Positions 34,111-44,293 of a stretch of DNA of 64,000 bases are shown here, one piece after another. This stretch comes from Gracilaria gracilis. Taxonomy: Eukaryota > Rhodophyta > Florideophyceae > Gracilariales > Gracilariaceae. The translations under genes and the position numbers were made by a program. The first letter of the stretch is position 1. Each line of letters starts with the position of its first letter. The notes under the pieces are model-generated. The model was given only the letters and a program-made list of their open reading frames with translations. It did not search any database and had not been told where the DNA came from. Location of the stretch: assembly GCA_030374805.1 (NCBI GenBank), contig JARGSG010000030.1, positions 496,001 through 560,000 of the forward strand. The letters are read 5' to 3'.

Positions 34111-35006
34111 CTGTCGCTGAGAGTGTCTTGTCGCCGAGTGAGCTTCACCTGCTCTCTGAGTGAATCGCCGTGAGCCTCACCCGCCGGGACTGCGCCATCA
34201 TTAAGCGGGCCGCCTCACCCTCACAGTGGCGGTATCTTGGACATACCGCCGTCACCACCTCTACCAAAATGTACGCGATAGCGCACGTCTGACCTCAGTT
34301 GTGTCATCACTGGAGACATCTTTCGTTCTTCGTGCCGTTTATGTTCCACGAGAGTGAAGCACACATTATTGTGGTCTGGTTTTAGATCCGTGCCTGAGAT
34401 TGAATGAGGACCAAGACAGCCGTTATCATATCTCAAAGTATGAAACATTTCGGCTTTTCATGAATCGAGGATATCTACAATGATATAGGAGACTTGTGTT
34501 TCGCAGATTCCCGAACTTGTTCTGAAATGGTTGCGGTTGACTACTCTGCGCACAGTTGTGAGAAGAACCATCTCAGTAGGTCTGAGGTTGACGAAATGTT
34601 GTGACTTTATCACTCGTCGTTGCGGTCCATCGCAGATCCCATCATGTTCCCATCTTTGCCTTGCCTCATTGACGTCGCTATTGCCGGCTCTTGCTCGTTG
34701 CAGAGGTTCAAAAAACAATCCATGCATGCCAACTTGTTCGGAGCTACTCTGCGCCATATTTCACCTCAACACCATTGTGTGCGTTCTTGCGAAAAAATGG
34801 TTACAAAAGCCGTTCGCTGGTCTATTAACGCCTTGATGGGAATCAAGAATGACGGCAAGATTTGTTAAGGACGACCGAGGTGACCAGTTCGATGGGTCTA
34901 TATCATGAGAGCTAAGAGAACAGAGCTCGTATACGCACCCAGTTGATACCTATTCTTTTTCCTTATTGTGGACAGTGGTTTTCTATTACAGGTATTGAGC
35001 TACAGC

Positions 35007-35072
35007 AAAGCTTCAAATGAAGCTTTCTCTCTTCAGGAAGGCCGAGAATTTCTGTGGTTCATGTCGAATCGT
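35007..35072 (+). repeat. Dispersed repeat, copy B
   Basis: Partner of 31957-32022. A shorter similar word, with CTTTC then CTCAGGAAGGCC, also occurs near 30675-30705, next to the LINE-like relic. Confidence 0.5.
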
Positions 35073-37027
35073 ATTTCTAACGGGCGATTTCGTAGCGTTT
35101 GGTCGACCTGCGAAGAGGTCTTGTCGCGAGATACTTTGTCGGACTTGCCAAAGATTTTCAGGCATTATAGGACGAACATTGTACTACTCAAGGACCACAA
35201 CGTATCGTAACTAGTTCCATTCATCTGACTCGAAGCGTGATGGAAACGAAGCAAATTGAACGTCTACACCACGACGTTTGAGAGAACCGTCACCAGGAGA
35301 CAGACGGGAATCCAAACCAATGGGCGACAGTTCATCCCATGACGAAGCCCCCGCTCCTGCAGGAGGGCCTTGCTTCTCACATCTGATTCACGTTATGTTG
35401 ATTCTTCTTGCACAAGGCAGATATCTTATGACAACTCAATGGATATCGTTATGCTTCGGATTGAAGCGATCACTGCGAAAACTGACCAATATAGGCTGAA
35501 CCCCGCAGATGGTAACAAGATTAGACGTCCCGGAAACTTCGTTTGGAGCCTTCATGAGTGTTATGAAAAGGGTGTTACCCACAGCGCAAGGAGATGACCA
35601 AAGAAGTTTTTGGACTGAGTCCAAAGTGTTTCATATGGGAAGGGAGAGCCTGCTCAACAGCGCCACTACGGGATTGAGAATTGCTATTGAACGCCACGTA
35701 TTTTTGTGTAACCAAATCATTGTAGCGTTGCACTGTAGTATCACTAGAGAGCTCGATTGAAGGTTCGATACAAGTTACTACGGGAAGACTATTCCTGGGA
35801 ACAGGTCTCCAGAGTTTCGGAATGGGGCACTATGGTCCAGAGTGGAAAAGAGGAGGCATTCTGTGAGCATACTGACGCGGAGACAAACACGGAGGACCAT
35901 GACATGTGTTCATCATATTGGAAGCCGGTCGCCTTTGAAAGCAGGTTATTTCCTTGCTCAGCTCGTTTCATCATCATGATTCTTCCGTAAGAATCCTTGT
36001 AAGAAGCAGTGCGAACTACTTTGCACTGATACCATTTACTCTGTTCAACAGCGACAGTGCGTCGCTGCGCCATATTGTTCAAGCGTTTTTTTTCCGTGGC
36101 TGTCTTCATGGTGTGTGTCATTGCGAGGCCCGTTTTTTTTTGGTTTCGAGGTGCGCAACCGATTCTTGATTATACGTGAGGTAGGGTTTTGTTGCTCAGA
36201 CACAGTGTGTTAACGAAGATTTACCTAGAAATTGTGGCTTGCTGCAATAGGAAGTTTTGAGGGAGAGGACTCTGATGACGGTCAGAATGAGCTGGCATCG
36301 TGTTCAGTTCCAAGAGCACGTGCGAATCTCATGCGGCATTGAGATTGCTGCACCCCCTGAGGATGAACGATCATCATCTGTGTAACCATAGATATGGGCT
36401 CATCATCAAATGATTGCAGACGTCTCGTCGAGGTCCACGTTTTATTATTGACGATTACTGATGATCGGCGTTAATGCATGTGCAGTTCATACAGCAAGCA
36501 CACTCCACTTGTAACGGTTGCAATCTACGAGTTTTTAGTTATGTACAAAACGAAAGGGATCTAATAGTGTGGGAACCACAAGGGCTCCAATCCTTTTCAA
36601 CTCATAAGCTAACATCACGGGATATGAAACAGTGAGAGCAAGTAGAGGGAAGAGAAGGCAGACAAAACTCTGCCGAACCACAACATGGACCTACAAAGGA
36701 CTCTCGCGTACCGTTGCACTGCGAGAAAACAGGTATGTAGCAGAAAGGAATACTGTAAAGAGTTCCTTCCACATGTTTCTCTTCCAAAGGCAACCCGCCC
36801 GTTCCAATCACATGAGGATCAGGTACGGTCGGTTGCTGATTGAATGTGAGCGCCTGAGCCACATACTTGCTGTTTGAATTGGTGCCACGCACATACACCC
36901 AGACGAAACAAAGAAATGACGTGCACCAAGCAAAGCTGCTTCTCTGACAAGACAGTAAGCAAACTAGAAAAAGACGCACTGAGCAAAAAGGCAGCACAGA
37001 ACAAAGCGAGGGAGAGGCAGACAAATG

Positions 37028-38102
37028 CTACAAAACGAACGGAGACGAGATATCGAATGGGTGAGAAGTAGAAAACTGCGGTGTCTGCAGCATGTGGTTC
37101 TCGCGAATTTTCTGCCTCATAGTCTGCAACAATTGTCGATAGTTGTAGTTGCGCCAATCTCCAACGGTAGAATGCTCAATAGCCTCAATAAGAGCATAAG
37201 TCATAGCACCGGTAGTAAGCCCCTTGGCAAACTTGGACGTATCAGCCGCAGTCTGATTATCCTTGCATCCAGCAAACAATAGGACCTCACCAGCATTGGG
37301 GTCCGGTCCCTGATGCGGTTTGGTCTTCTTCCTACCCTTGACAAGATTGAGCCCCGCCTGCAGCGCGCCAGAAGCGTTGCCGTTAAAAATCTGGCCGGTG
37401 AGGTTGACGAGGCCGGAGGTGAGACTCATGGGTCTGCCACCCGAGCTGAGCTTTTGTCCGGTGCCAGTACCAAACACATCGTGCTGATAGGGCAAATCAA
37501 GGCCGGTACCAGAGTGACAGGCATCCAACAAGACGGTGAGTCGCGCACCGCCGCCGACGCGTCGCACAATCCTGTAGAGCTCGTCGTCGATGATAGGTCC
37601 CGCGATCTTGTAATCGACGGGCAACAGAGTCTCATCATAGCCATCACTCTCATCGCCGCTGGTATCAATGACCTGGCTGCCATGGCCCGAGAAGGAGAAC
37701 CACAAGGAATCGCCCTTGCGGGAGCCGTCCACGAGCCACTTGAGGGCGTCGAGAATGGTCTTTCGATCCGGACGACCGGTGCGGACGTTAGGAATGCCGG
37801 TCTTCACATCGGTCAAGACGACAAAGTCCTTGTCGCGGAACCTAAACTTGGTCTTGAGCAAGTGGTGCACGAAGGTGACGTCGCGCACACAGCCGCGCAG
37901 CTCATCCTTGGTGCGGACGTAGTTGATGCCAACCAGCACTGCCTTCTTGCGCCCCGACGGGTGGAACGAGCTGACGGACGGCGCGTGCGGGTTTGCAAAA
38001 TAGCGCGGCGCGCCAGCGGCGGCGCTGGCGGCGGCGGAGGCGGCGGCGGCGGCGGCGCTCTGGCGCGGCGGCGGACGGAAGGCGCGATCGCCCGTGTACA
38101 GC

Positions 38103-38138
<36 letters not shown>

Positions 38139-38698
38139 GGCGGCGACTGCGCGACCGGACGGTACGACTGGTGCGCGTTGGGGTGCGGCGCGGACATGTG
38201 CGGCTGCTGCAAGGGGCGCGCATACGGCAGCTGTGGGTGCGGCGGGTGCGGCTGTTGGTGTTGGTTGTGGTGGTGGTACGACGGCGGCGGCAGGTGCGGC
38301 GGCGGGGCGCCATACGCGCGGTGCGGCGGGGCGAAAGGCGGCGGCGGCAGCGGCGGCATGGGGTGCGACGGATGCGGCGGCGGCGCGGCGTAGTACGACG
38401 CGGCAGGCGGCGTGGCGTACGCGTCGGGCGCGTAGCGCGCGTGCTGCGGGAGGTGCGGCGGCGGCATGGGCATGGGCATGGGCAAGGGCAAGTTGGAGGG
38501 TAGCGAGCGGTTCTGGTGGCGTGCGAGGCGGCGCTGGTATTCGGCGGATAGCGAGCCGTCGGGCAGCACGCCGGGGTTGGACATAGCTGTGCAGCCGGGT
38601 GGCGGGGGCCGGCGCTGGTGATGGCGTCTGCAGCGTCGTGGCGGGCGCACCCGCGCGCTTTTTGTAGAGGCGACAGGCACGAGAGAGGGGCCGTGCAT
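37028..38698 (-). CDS. Type I metacaspase with long Pro/His/Gln-rich prodomain, 556 aa (or 518)
   Basis: Caspase-fold cysteine protease that cuts after Arg/Lys and acts in stress responses, proteostasis and cell death. Order: a disordered N-terminal half (about 1-235) rich in Pro, His, Met and Gln with a pure polyQ run and an Ala-rich stretch; then the p20 region starting KKAVLVGINY. The catalytic His is in FSGHGSQ (about 338) and the catalytic Cys in LLDACHSGT (about 393). The C-terminal p10 part has EVLLFAGCKDNQTAADT and GAMTYALIEAIE. The Pro-rich prodomain and lack of a long p20-p10 linker make it type I; the zinc-finger motif of plant LSD1-type prodomains is absent. Start 38698 is the first ATG. 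The ATG at 38584 (MSNPGVLPDG) is an equally good choice. Single exon. Confidence 0.92.
38104..38138 (-). repeat. CAG run encoding polyQ in the metacaspase
   Basis: Read as CTG repeats on the + strand. It encodes about eleven Gln in a row in the prodomain and is likely length-variable. Confidence 0.9.
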
Positions 38699-38720
38699 TG
38701 TTGGCGGCTTGTTTTTCTTT

Positions 38721-38751
38721 ACACGCGCACGCGCACGCGCGCGCGCGCGCG
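38721..38751. repeat. Alternating purine-pyrimidine (CA/CG) tract
   Basis: ACACGCGCACGCGCACGCGC followed by more GC steps, 31 bases in all, inside the 58 bp gap between the REI1 stop and the metacaspase ATG. Such tracts can adopt Z-DNA. Whether this matters for the metacaspase promoter is unknown. Confidence 0.75.
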
Positions 38752-38756
38752 AGCGA

Positions 38757-39169
38757 TCACGCGCGGTAGCCGGAGTTGAGCACGGCCATGTGCTGCTTGA
38801 AGCGCGCCTTTCGGCAGTAGTAGTTCTTGGTGCCCACCAGCAGCGCCAGTCGCTTCTCGCGCGCCGCCGCCAGCCGTCGCACGCGCGCGGGCAGCGCGCC
38901 GCGCTGCTCGGCTCGTCGCGACAGCTGCAGCAGCTGTCGCTCTGCGCGCGCCGCTTCCATTGCCTCCGACCGCTCGTCGCCGCGTACGTGCTGCTTGTAG
39001 AAGCGCTTGAGCGAGCGATGCCCCACCACGCGATTGCCCACCACCAGCGCCACTTCTTCCGCGCCGTCGTCCTGCATGCCGCGCTCGTCTGCCTCCCCGC
39101 CCAGTCGGCCCACCGGCAGCTGCTGCGCGACGCCTTCTGAGCGCGCGTCGTCCGCCACCACCACCACCA

Positions 39170-39200
<31 letters not shown>

Positions 39201-40040
39201 CCCGTCGTGCTGCAAGTCGCCGTCGGGCTGCACCTCCTCCCAGTCGTCCGCGCCGTCCACGCGCCAGTCGTAAAACTCGCCGTACTCCAGCATCCACTCG
39301 TCCAGGTCGCCGCTCATGGCGCAGTGACCCACGTCGCGCATATGTTTACGCACAGCGTGCTCGTCATCGAACGTGCGTTCGCATTGCACGCACGCGTGCC
39401 CGACGCACACCTTTTGCGACAAGTACTGCACCAGCCCCGCCGCGTCGCTGAGCCGCTCGCGGAACGGCACGAACATGCCGCCGCGCCACAGATGCGCCAG
39501 CGCTTGCGCCGCGTCGTCGAACCACGCGTCGTCGAACACGCCGCCGTACCCTTGCCGCCGCCGCCACTCGCGCAGCCTTGCGCGCAGCACCGCCTCCACC
39601 TCGTCGTACTGCTGCTGCTGCTGCTCGTCGTCGCCGCGCCCTTGCTCCCGCTCGTGCTCGTGCGGCGGCGCGAGCGCTTCGCCGTCAGCGTCTCCGCTGT
39701 GCACGGACGACATCCAGTCGTCGCCGCGTCGCAGCGCGGCGGCGAGCTTGTCGCGGTGGCGGCGCGAAAGCTCGTGGTTGCGGTACGCCTTTTCGGACGC
39801 GAAGCGCTTCTGGCACACGTCGCAGTGCGCGCCGCGCTTGGCGTCGAGCGCCGCGTTTCTGGACGCGTCCAGCAGCTGCGCGCGGCGCGCAAAGTCGGCC
39901 GCCGACAGCGGCGCCAGCCCGGCTACGCGCCGCTTCACGTTCACCAGGTGCAGCTCGCTGCGGTAGTGCGTACGCACCGCGGGCGCGCCGCTTACGGCCG
40001 TGTTGCACGACGTGCAGCTGATGCTTTGCTCCGACGCCAT
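38757..40040 (-). CDS. C2H2 zinc-finger ribosome biogenesis factor, REI1/ZNF622 family, 427 aa
   Basis: Cytoplasmic late pre-60S factor that helps release and recycle the Arx1/Alb1-type export factors. Features in order: finger 1 CTSCNTAV...HYRSELHL followed by NVKRRVAGLAPLS, which is the family hallmark; finger 2 CDVCQKRFASEKAYRNHELS (about 92-115); an acidic Gln-rich linker; finger 3 CVQCERTFDDEHAVRKHM (about 215-235); the GHCAM...DEWMLEYGEFYDW block; a polyAsp run; and a C-terminal VGHRSLKRFYKQHVR and VGTKNYYCRKARFKQHM end. Length is near the usual 390-480. Very GC-rich, single exon. Same strand as the metacaspase, with 58 bp between its stop and the metacaspase ATG. Confidence 0.9.
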
Positions 40041-40259
40041 CGCTGCGATCGCTCGTGCGGCACTTTTGGCGCGAGGCTGTGCGTGCGAGCAGAGCAGAGC
40101 CGTCTCTTGGACGACGGCGGATGCCCGCCATGATCATGGCTTCGCCGCCATCGCAAATGGCATATCTGTAATGAACCAGCTTACACTACGCCAAACTGGA
40201 GCGACAAGTGCGCGCTCTCTGTCTGTTCTGGCTTGAGAGCATTATCATCAACATCAAGT

Positions 40260-40291
40260 CTAGTAACACATGTATGTAGATGTGTTACTAG
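40260..40291. repeat. Perfect 12 bp hairpin between REI1 and H2A
   Basis: CTAGTAACACAT, eight-base loop GTATGTAG, then ATGTGTTACTAG. It lies downstream of the H2A stop and upstream of REI1, and could be a transcript-end or boundary structure. It does not resemble the animal histone 3' stem-loop. Confidence 0.8.
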
Positions 40292-40463
40292 TCCTAATCT
40301 AGAAAGCATAGAGCAAAGCACACAAGCAGCGAAAACAACAACATTCATTTAGTTTCAACAAACAACAAACAAAACATACTGTACACGTTCATTCAAAAGC
40401 CCAGTGCAAAGTACCGCCCACAGCCATCAAGCACCCAGTCTCTAAAGCTCAACAAAAAGAGTC

Positions 40464-40838
40464 TTAAACCTCTTGTGATGCATCACCCTTAGTCTTCTTC
40501 CTAGGCATCAGCACCTGGTGAATGTTGGGCAGCACACCACCCGACGCGATCGTCACCCCACTCAGCAGCTTGTTCAGCTCCTCATCGTTACGAACGGCCA
40601 GCTGAATGTGACGCGGAATGATCCTGGTCTTCTTGTTGTCACGTGCAGCGTTTCCAGCCAGTTCCAAAACCTCCGCCGTCAGATATTCCATCACCGCCGC
40701 CATGTACACCGGCGCCCCGGCGCCCACACGGTCGGCGTACCCTCCTTTTCGAAGGAAGCGATGAATACGACCGACGGGGAACTGAAGTCCGGCCTTGGAC
40801 GACCTGGACTGCGAAGTCTTCTTAGTCTTGCTTGCCAT
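40464..40838 (-). CDS. Histone H2A with C-terminal SQEV (H2A.X type), 124 aa
   Basis: Core nucleosome histone. The sequence has the basic tail ([14 protein letters not shown]), [17 protein letters not shown], the acidic patch in [39 protein letters not shown] and the docking segment [13 protein letters not shown]. It ends KGDASQEV. A terminal SQ-[E/D]-hydrophobic motif is the phosphorylation site of H2A.X and yeast H2A after DNA breaks, so this H2A probably doubles as the damage-responsive form. Single exon, 124 aa, typical length. Divergent from the H2B gene at 41422, with 583 bp between the starts. Confidence 0.96.
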   Translation of the reverse strand: MASKTKKTSQSRSSKAGLQFPVGRIHRFLRKGGYADRVGAGAPVYMAAVMEYLTAEVLELAGNAARDNKKTRIIPRHIQLAVRNDEELNKLLSGVTIASGGVLPNIHQVLMPRKKTKGDASQEV

Positions 40839-41421
40839 GGTAGTGCTAAAAAGTGCGTGAAAAGCGGCTGAAACGAGAAAGGTTTGTCAAGGTTCAGCGC
40901 GACTCAAGTTACCAAAGGAGGATACAGATCGATGGGGGCACGCCACTTGCAAACGGTTGCGCACTTAAATGGACGACACAGCGAGCACCGCCAACCGCCA
41001 CTGCCGTCGTTTCGATTCAAACCGCGCTTGCCTCGCGCGCTACAAAATCGCGCCGCGCGCTCCAAAACAGCCCCCAAAGCACCAAAATTTTGGGGGTGCG
41101 GCAACGCAGCAATGTGATTGGTCGATTCGGCTGTCCCCCCGCGCGGCGGGGGACAGCGGATTGGCCAATCCACTGTCTTCGCAATACAAAATTTTGGCGC
41201 CCGACCCGTTCCAGGTCACCGCGCTGTGGAAACGCTCCTTGAATGCTTCCGTCTCGCGGAACGCATTTAAGAGCGTGTGTGCGTCCGCCGTCGCTCCAAC
41301 ATCCATCTCTCCCACTACCGCAAACTCATCCGTCCACACGTCAGACTTTTGCCCACACGCCGTCTCAACTACACTTTCAGTCTCGTCTTTTTGTTTTGCC
41401 GTTCTCAACCGTCAGTCCACA
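40839..41421. promoter_or_regulatory. Divergent H2A/H2B promoter with CCAAT boxes and palindromes
   Basis: Shared 583 bp region. It holds ATTGG/CCAAT elements at about 41117-41122 (GATTGGTC) and 41158-41171 (GGATTGGCCAATCC, palindromic). These flank a GC hairpin at 41130-41157 (GCTGTCCCCCC / CGGGGGACAGC). The words CAAAATTTTGG occur on both sides (about 41082 and 41187), giving the core an almost mirror-like layout suited to driving both genes. NF-Y-type CCAAT control of histone genes is known in other eukaryotes. Confidence 0.65.
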
Positions 41422-41802
41422 ATGCCGAAGGGAGGAGGAAAGAGCGTGCCCGCTGCCGAGAAGAAGGTCGCCAAGAAGGGGATTTCCGGCGGAGGCGTCG
41501 AGAAGACTACCCGCAAGAAGAAGAGGAGCGAGTCGTATTCCATCTACATCTATAAGGTTTTGAAGCAGGTGCATCCGGACACCGGTATCTCATCGAAGGC
41601 TATGAGTATCATGAACTCATTCGTCGCGGATCTCTTCGAACGGATCGCTACAGAGGCTGCCAAGCTTGCTTCGTACAACAACACCAAGACGCTCACTTCC
41701 CGTGAAATTCAAACCGCTGTTCGTCTTCTGCTACCCGGCGAGTTAGCAAAACATGCCGTTTCGGAAGGCACAAAGGCTGTTACCAAGTACAGTTCGTCGT
41801 AA
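41422..41802 (+). CDS. Histone H2B, 126 aa
   Basis: Core nucleosome histone. It has a Lys-rich tail ([20 protein letters not shown]), then the fold [60 protein letters not shown] and [20 protein letters not shown]. The end is [12 protein letters not shown] with the conserved Lys that is ubiquitylated in other eukaryotes. ATG at 41422 follows the context CCACA. Single exon. No animal-type histone stem-loop is seen after the stop, so the mRNA is probably polyadenylated. Confidence 0.96.
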   Translation: MPKGGGKSVPAAEKKVAKKGISGGGVEKTTRKKKRSESYSIYIYKVLKQVHPDTGISSKAMSIMNSFVADLFERIATEAAKLASYNNTKTLTSREIQTAVRLLLPGELAKHAVSEGTKAVTKYSSS

Positions 41803-42516
41803 GCGCTCGTGGATATCTTGAGTAAAGAATGGATAAGTTTGCTCTTGTCATTTGTGTGACAACCATAGGCAACCCGTTGAAGTGCAGCATACGGCCACCG
41901 AGTTTCTTAAGGCCCCGGTTACCGAAGCGATGCGGTCTTTCTACCGCCCGCACTGACATCGATGGCTCACTTCGACAGCCCCACTACCTCACATGACTGA
42001 TTGTATTCATAAGGAGGACTTTTACTGGCTGGTTTTCGCTGTGCTCTGCTGCAATGAATTGTAAATGTGTTCGCTTAACGTTCAATCTTTGCTGTGTTTC
42101 CCGCCTGCGACCTGTGAGCGTGCTGCGAGTTGCGAGTTGCGTTTGTAGTGAATTGAGCTCTACAGATACACGCTCACTTAAAAGTCATTACGAGTCAAGC
42201 AGCGTGAAATAGAACTTCACGTCGTCGAGTATTCTGATGTGGTCCTTCTTTTCCCTTTCAAGATCGCGGCTTTTCCCGATTAGAGAGTCTGACTAAATTT
42301 GTTGGACGCCCCAGCTATTCAACCTGCCATGCCATCTATTCTTCGACTGATGTCGCGCCAAAACGAGCTGGGAAAGCTTTGCTTCGCAATATCACGACGA
42401 CGATAATTGTTCAAAAAACTGTACTTTTGCGTAGAGACCTTTGTCTCGGCTCGTCCGCCCTCGAGACAAGCATCCAAAGTCAGTGTGTTTTCCCATTGTG
42501 CGGCACGAGAACGATC
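41803..42516. other. H2B 3' region and MTR3 upstream region
   Basis: No gene. The MTR3 frame stays open upstream to 42379 but has no ATG before 42517. Confidence 0.5.
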
Positions 42517-43296
42517 ATGGCGACCATATCGTACGGGCCTCTCGTACGAATCGAGGGAGGCAAGAAAAGCCATCAGGAACCGGGGATTCGAGAAGACGGG
42601 AGACGGTGGGATGAACTGCGACCAGTTTATTTGCGAGTATCACTTCTTTCCAAAGCGACCGGATCAGGGTATTACGAGGGCGGAGGTACAAAGATATTCT
42701 GCGCAGTGTATGGTCCACGACCTTCTTCGTCGAATTACACGATTCACGGAACGATCCATTGTGACGTTCGTTGGGCGCAATTCTCAGGGAGACAGGCGGC
42801 AAGCAATAGACAGGGCGAAATAGCTTCCGAAGAAGAAAGAGAGTTTAGTACTTCGTTGCAACGCACATTGGCGGCTGTGGTGAGGTTGGAAAACTACCCA
42901 AAGTCTAGAATTGACGTGTGTGCGTTTGTGTTGGAAGATGCTGGAGGCGGATTTGCCGCGGTGATCACAGCAGCTTCGCTTGCTTTGGCGGATGCCGGAG
43001 TGGAGATGACCGATCTTGTGGCGGGAAGCACCGTGGCTGTGATGGGCGGGCAATTAGTTTTGGATCCTACCGCCATAGAAGAGGCAAGTGGTTCTGGAAC
43101 TGTGCGCGTTGCATATACAAGTAATCGAGCAAAGGTGACAGATTTGATGCAGCAGGGGGAAGTGGATATAGAGCAGTTCCGAGAGGCCATCAAAGTGTGT
43201 TGTGTAGCAGGGAGTCAAATTTCAAGTTTGATGAGAGATTGTCTGGTGAAGAACGCGAAAAAGGCGTTGAAGAAGCGCGGAAGAGGGCAGACATAG
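42517..43296 (+). CDS. Exosome core subunit of RNase PH fold, MTR3/EXOSC6-like, 259 aa
   Basis: Ring subunit of the RNA exosome, which processes and degrades RNA 3'-5' in nucleus and cytoplasm. Key blocks: [87 protein letters not shown] and [20 protein letters not shown]. The EDG...[12 protein letters not shown] string is closest to MTR3/EXOSC6 and RRP41. The diverged active-site region (no clear phosphate-binding Arg pair) favours MTR3. First ATG at 42517; upstream in-frame codons lack ATG. Single exon. Its stop is 12 bp from the stop of the DUF202 gene on the other strand. Confidence 0.85.
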   Translation: MATISYGPLVRIEGGKKSHQEPGIREDGRRWDELRPVYLRVSLLSKATGSGYYEGGGTKIFCAVYGPRPSSSNYTIHGTIHCDVRWAQFSGRQAASNRQGEIASEEEREFSTSLQRTLAAVVRLENYPKSRIDVCAFVLEDAGGGFAAVITAASLALADAGVEMTDLVAGSTVAVMGGQLVLDPTAIEEASGSGTVRVAYTSNRAKVTDLMQQGEVDIEQFREAIKVCCVAGSQISSLMRDCLVKNAKKALKKRGRGQT

Positions 43297-43308
43297 GTTG
43301 TTGGTGCA

Positions 43309-43947
43309 TTAGTTTCGTATTGCAAGTATTGTTAAAGAGAGGACAAATGCTGCGAATGCCAGAATGAGCATGAACACAACGCCTACACGGTCTGGGCTGT
43401 AAGTGTTTGTGGAAGGGCCAGACGATTCAATCATGTCAATAACTGTTTTGTAGCGGTATACGCCGTACACTAACGCCGCAATGCCTACGACAGCAAAGTA
43501 AACAGAGGAGGCGCTGATGAGTCGGGTGTTACGAAAGTTGGGCGAAAGTCTTAAAGTGACAACAGCAAAGCCCAGGAACTGAATTCCGACTCGTAGCCAA
43601 CTGTGGTAAGTTCGAACGTTGGAGAGATGGTCTAGAATACGGCCGTGTTCGGGCAGCTTCTGGGCTGTAGGAGGGGCCTCTTCCTTGACCAGATCACAGA
43701 TTGCGTCGCGAATCTCGCGGCGATGACGCAGGTTTGTGACGCCCAAATCGTCGCGAAGCTCCTCGGATGTGAGCGTTTTGAGAATGAGGCCGTCCACCTC
43801 GTTGGTGAGGAAGACGGGCGCGTACTGCGAGAAGCCATGGTCAGACAGCCACTTCTGCACGTCCGAGACCGTGCGCACCTTCGGAACTGAAGACGTGGCG
43901 GAAGATGGCGCGCGCGACAGCGGCAGCGGCGGCGGAGGCGGGGCCAT
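43309..43947 (-). CDS. SAM domain + DUF202 membrane protein, 212 aa
   Basis: The N-terminus is Pro/Ser-rich (MAPPPPPLPLSRAPSS). Next is a SAM domain (about 25-85): VSDVQKWLSDHGFSQYAPVF, then LTSEELRDDLGVTNLRHRRE. Then comes a DUF202 domain: NVRTYHSWLRVGIQFLGFAV (the R-T-x3-W-x-R signature), followed by three hydrophobic helices, the last being FMLILAFAAFVLSLTILAI. DUF202 is the C-terminal membrane domain of VTC polyphosphate-complex subunits and of small bacterial YidH-like proteins. The SPX and VTC catalytic domains are absent. The start at 43947 is the only ATG just before the SAM domain; the open frame further upstream is a GC-rich artefact over the ATP synthase promoter. Function unknown; an acidic-organelle or plasma-membrane adaptor is possible. 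Confidence 0.8.
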   Translation of the reverse strand: MAPPPPPLPLSRAPSSATSSVPKVRTVSDVQKWLSDHGFSQYAPVFLTNEVDGLILKTLTSEELRDDLGVTNLRHRREIRDAICDLVKEEAPPTAQKLPEHGRILDHLSNVRTYHSWLRVGIQFLGFAVVTLRLSPNFRNTRLISASSVYFAVVGIAALVYGVYRYKTVIDMIESSGPSTNTYSPDRVGVVFMLILAFAAFVLSLTILAIRN

Positions 43948-44293
43948 TGCACATCCGCATCTCCGCCATGGCACGCCCTCTCGCAAGGCCGTCGCGTCGT
44001 CCAGGGACGGTGGAACAGCAACTGAAAACTTGGGCACGGCGCGCCACGCAAGCGGTGCCAGACGAACGGTGTGCACGTGGCAACCCGCAACGCGCAATGC
44101 GCCAGAAACGCGCGCGCTGTAAGCGCGAGCACGCGGCACGTGTAAGCACGCACGGCAGTCGTGAGGCGCAGATCGGAGAAGGCCATTGAACTGCGATGCG
44201 AGTGCGCCGGATCGCCCCAGTCCCTCGTCAAGCGCGTCGCCATCGACCCGCCTCGTACCACCGTCCGTCGCGTCCGATACTCGTCCTTCCGCC
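43948..44293. promoter_or_regulatory. Bidirectional region, DUF202 gene and ATP synthase beta fragment
   Basis: 346 bp between two divergent starts, GC-rich, without a TATA box that I can see. The part from 44091 on is repeated upstream of the complete ATP synthase beta gene (48976 on). It therefore probably holds the elements needed by that gene. Confidence 0.5.

Larger units (their letters stand above)
33814..37027. other. Gene-poor stretch between RidA and metacaspase
   Basis: No supported gene. It contains a tRNA-like box A/box B pair (34053-34110), a small hairpin (GGCGGTAT/ATACCGCC, 34228-34250), the second copy of the dispersed repeat (35007-35072) and AT-rich spacer. The minus-strand frame 36602-37024 just beyond the metacaspase stop has no motif and is more likely 3' UTR. 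Confidence 0.4.

Noticed and set aside
36602-37024. 140 aa minus-strand frame after the metacaspase
   Set aside because: Cys/Ser/Phe-rich with no motif; better explained as 3' UTR and spacer.
37313-38586. Long + strand frames over the metacaspase (396, 197 and 99 aa)
   Set aside because: Shadows of the GC-rich coding sequence on the other strand, made of Arg, Ala or Cys/Gly runs.
38709-40133. Overlapping frames on both strands over REI1
   Set aside because: Composition shadows; only the minus-strand frame with C2H2 fingers makes sense.
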